From NCBI GenBank assembly GCA_029567375.1, contig JAKQLB010000168.1, positions 1-61,299 of the forward strand: DNA of 61,299 nt, read 5' to 3'. Positions within the stretch are counted from its first letter, which is position 1; every line of letters starts with the position of its first letter. Positions 61,139 through 61,299 of this stretch are shown here, piece by piece. The DNA is from Bacteroidota bacterium (GTDB lineage: Bacteria; Bacteroidota; Bacteroidia; Bacteroidales; UBA932). The translations under genes were made by a program, and so were the position numbers. The notes below the pieces were generated by a model that saw only the letters and a program-made list of their open reading frames with translations, searched no databases and had not been told where the DNA came from.

Positions 61139-61299
61139 ATGTATAAAGACGATAAATTGTATGTAGCCCATTCGGCCAACGGCCCGATATATCTTCAGGG
61201 TAAGATGGCAAACAGGCACGGACTGATAGCCGGTGCCACAGGTACGGGAAAAACCGTCTCCCTGCAGGTGCTGGCGGAGACATTTTCCCAGGCGGGAGT
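61139..61299 (+). CDS. HerA/DUF853-like ATPase, N-terminal part
   Basis: Only the first 53 codons are in the window; the gene runs off the right edge. The sequence starts MYKDDKLYVAHSANGPIYLQ and then HGLIAGATGTGKTVSLQVL, a Walker A P-loop placed very close to the N-terminus as in YjgR/DUF853 proteins of the HerA-FtsK ATPase superfamily. These are annotated as putative helicases; their physiological role is poorly known. Confidence 0.8.
   Translation, partial: MYKDDKLYVAHSANGPIYLQGKMANRHGLIAGATGTGKTVSLQVLAETFSQAG

Noticed and set aside
1-61299. Reverse transcriptase, template repeat or Avd-type gene to complete a DGR
   Set aside because: No reverse-transcriptase motif (such as YADD) and no second copy of 58888-59016 could be found in the window.
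1-61299. tRNA, rRNA or CRISPR array
   Set aside because: The gaps between genes were read on both strands and none has a cloverleaf with CCA end, rRNA core sequence or regularly spaced identical repeats.

Overview
The window looks like a chromosomal segment of a Bacteroidales bacterium. The evidence is a SusC/SusD-type polysaccharide utilisation locus, a type V (Mfa/FimA-like) pilus locus with DUF3575 and DUF3868 genes, many lipoproteins with a lipobox cysteine near residue 20, and repeated Bacteroidetes-style promoter boxes (TTTG/TTG then TAnnTTTG). The genus cannot be named from sequence alone. No rRNA, tRNA, CRISPR array, integrase or insertion sequence was found.

Layout. 1-6333: 3' end of a SusC receptor, then SusD, a SusE-like lipoprotein and a large SusF-like lipoprotein with three alternating pairs of starch-binding-type modules, ending in an intrinsic terminator. 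6483-14834: a tight run of four GH13 enzymes (a SusG-like lipoprotein with an inserted CBM-type domain, two further GH13 lipoproteins, and a SusA-like periplasmic neopullulanase), then a sugar-phosphate nucleotidyltransferase. Together they describe surface capture and stepwise breakdown of starch-like alpha-glucans. 14949-19487: rubredoxin, then on the minus strand nrfH-nrfA (nitrite to ammonium) and the haem-attachment genes resB/ccsA behind a strong hairpin. 19568-25590: a minus-strand six-gene export operon (TolC, HlyD-like adaptor, two ABC ATPases, two ABC-2 permeases). 25706-27791: divergent PfkB-type kinase and a flippase-like membrane protein with overlapping promoters.

28061-41074: the pilus locus. 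Two DUF3575 genes, each with its own promoter and a related leader block, then DUF3868/OmpA, Mfa1-type major pilin, Mfa2/FimB-type anchor and three large accessory or tip candidates. A 9-bp all-GC hairpin separates the pilin gene from the anchor gene. 41175-50823: mostly housekeeping or unrelated genes: a stand-alone PD-(D/E)XK domain protein, CCA-adding enzyme, galE, a Ser/Arg-rich DUF6515-like protein, a GT2 glycosyltransferase, a mini LysR-HTH protein, an M16 protease, a DUF2147 protein and cutC. 50908-58601: transglutaminase-like lipoprotein, secreted beta-helix protein, iorA-iorB and an aldo-keto reductase with ferredoxin-type clusters. 58885-60621: a lipoprotein whose last ~43 codons have abruptly different, almost purely G/C-ending (largely NNC) codons in a C-type-lectin-like tail, preceded by a 45-codon small protein. 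61139 onward: start of a HerA/DUF853-like ATPase.

The most interesting point is that GC-rich 3' cassette at 58885-59085. Its codon pattern is what a diversity-generating retroelement variable region would look like, although no reverse transcriptase or template repeat lies in the window. Second is the pair of related leader elements in front of the two DUF3575 genes.
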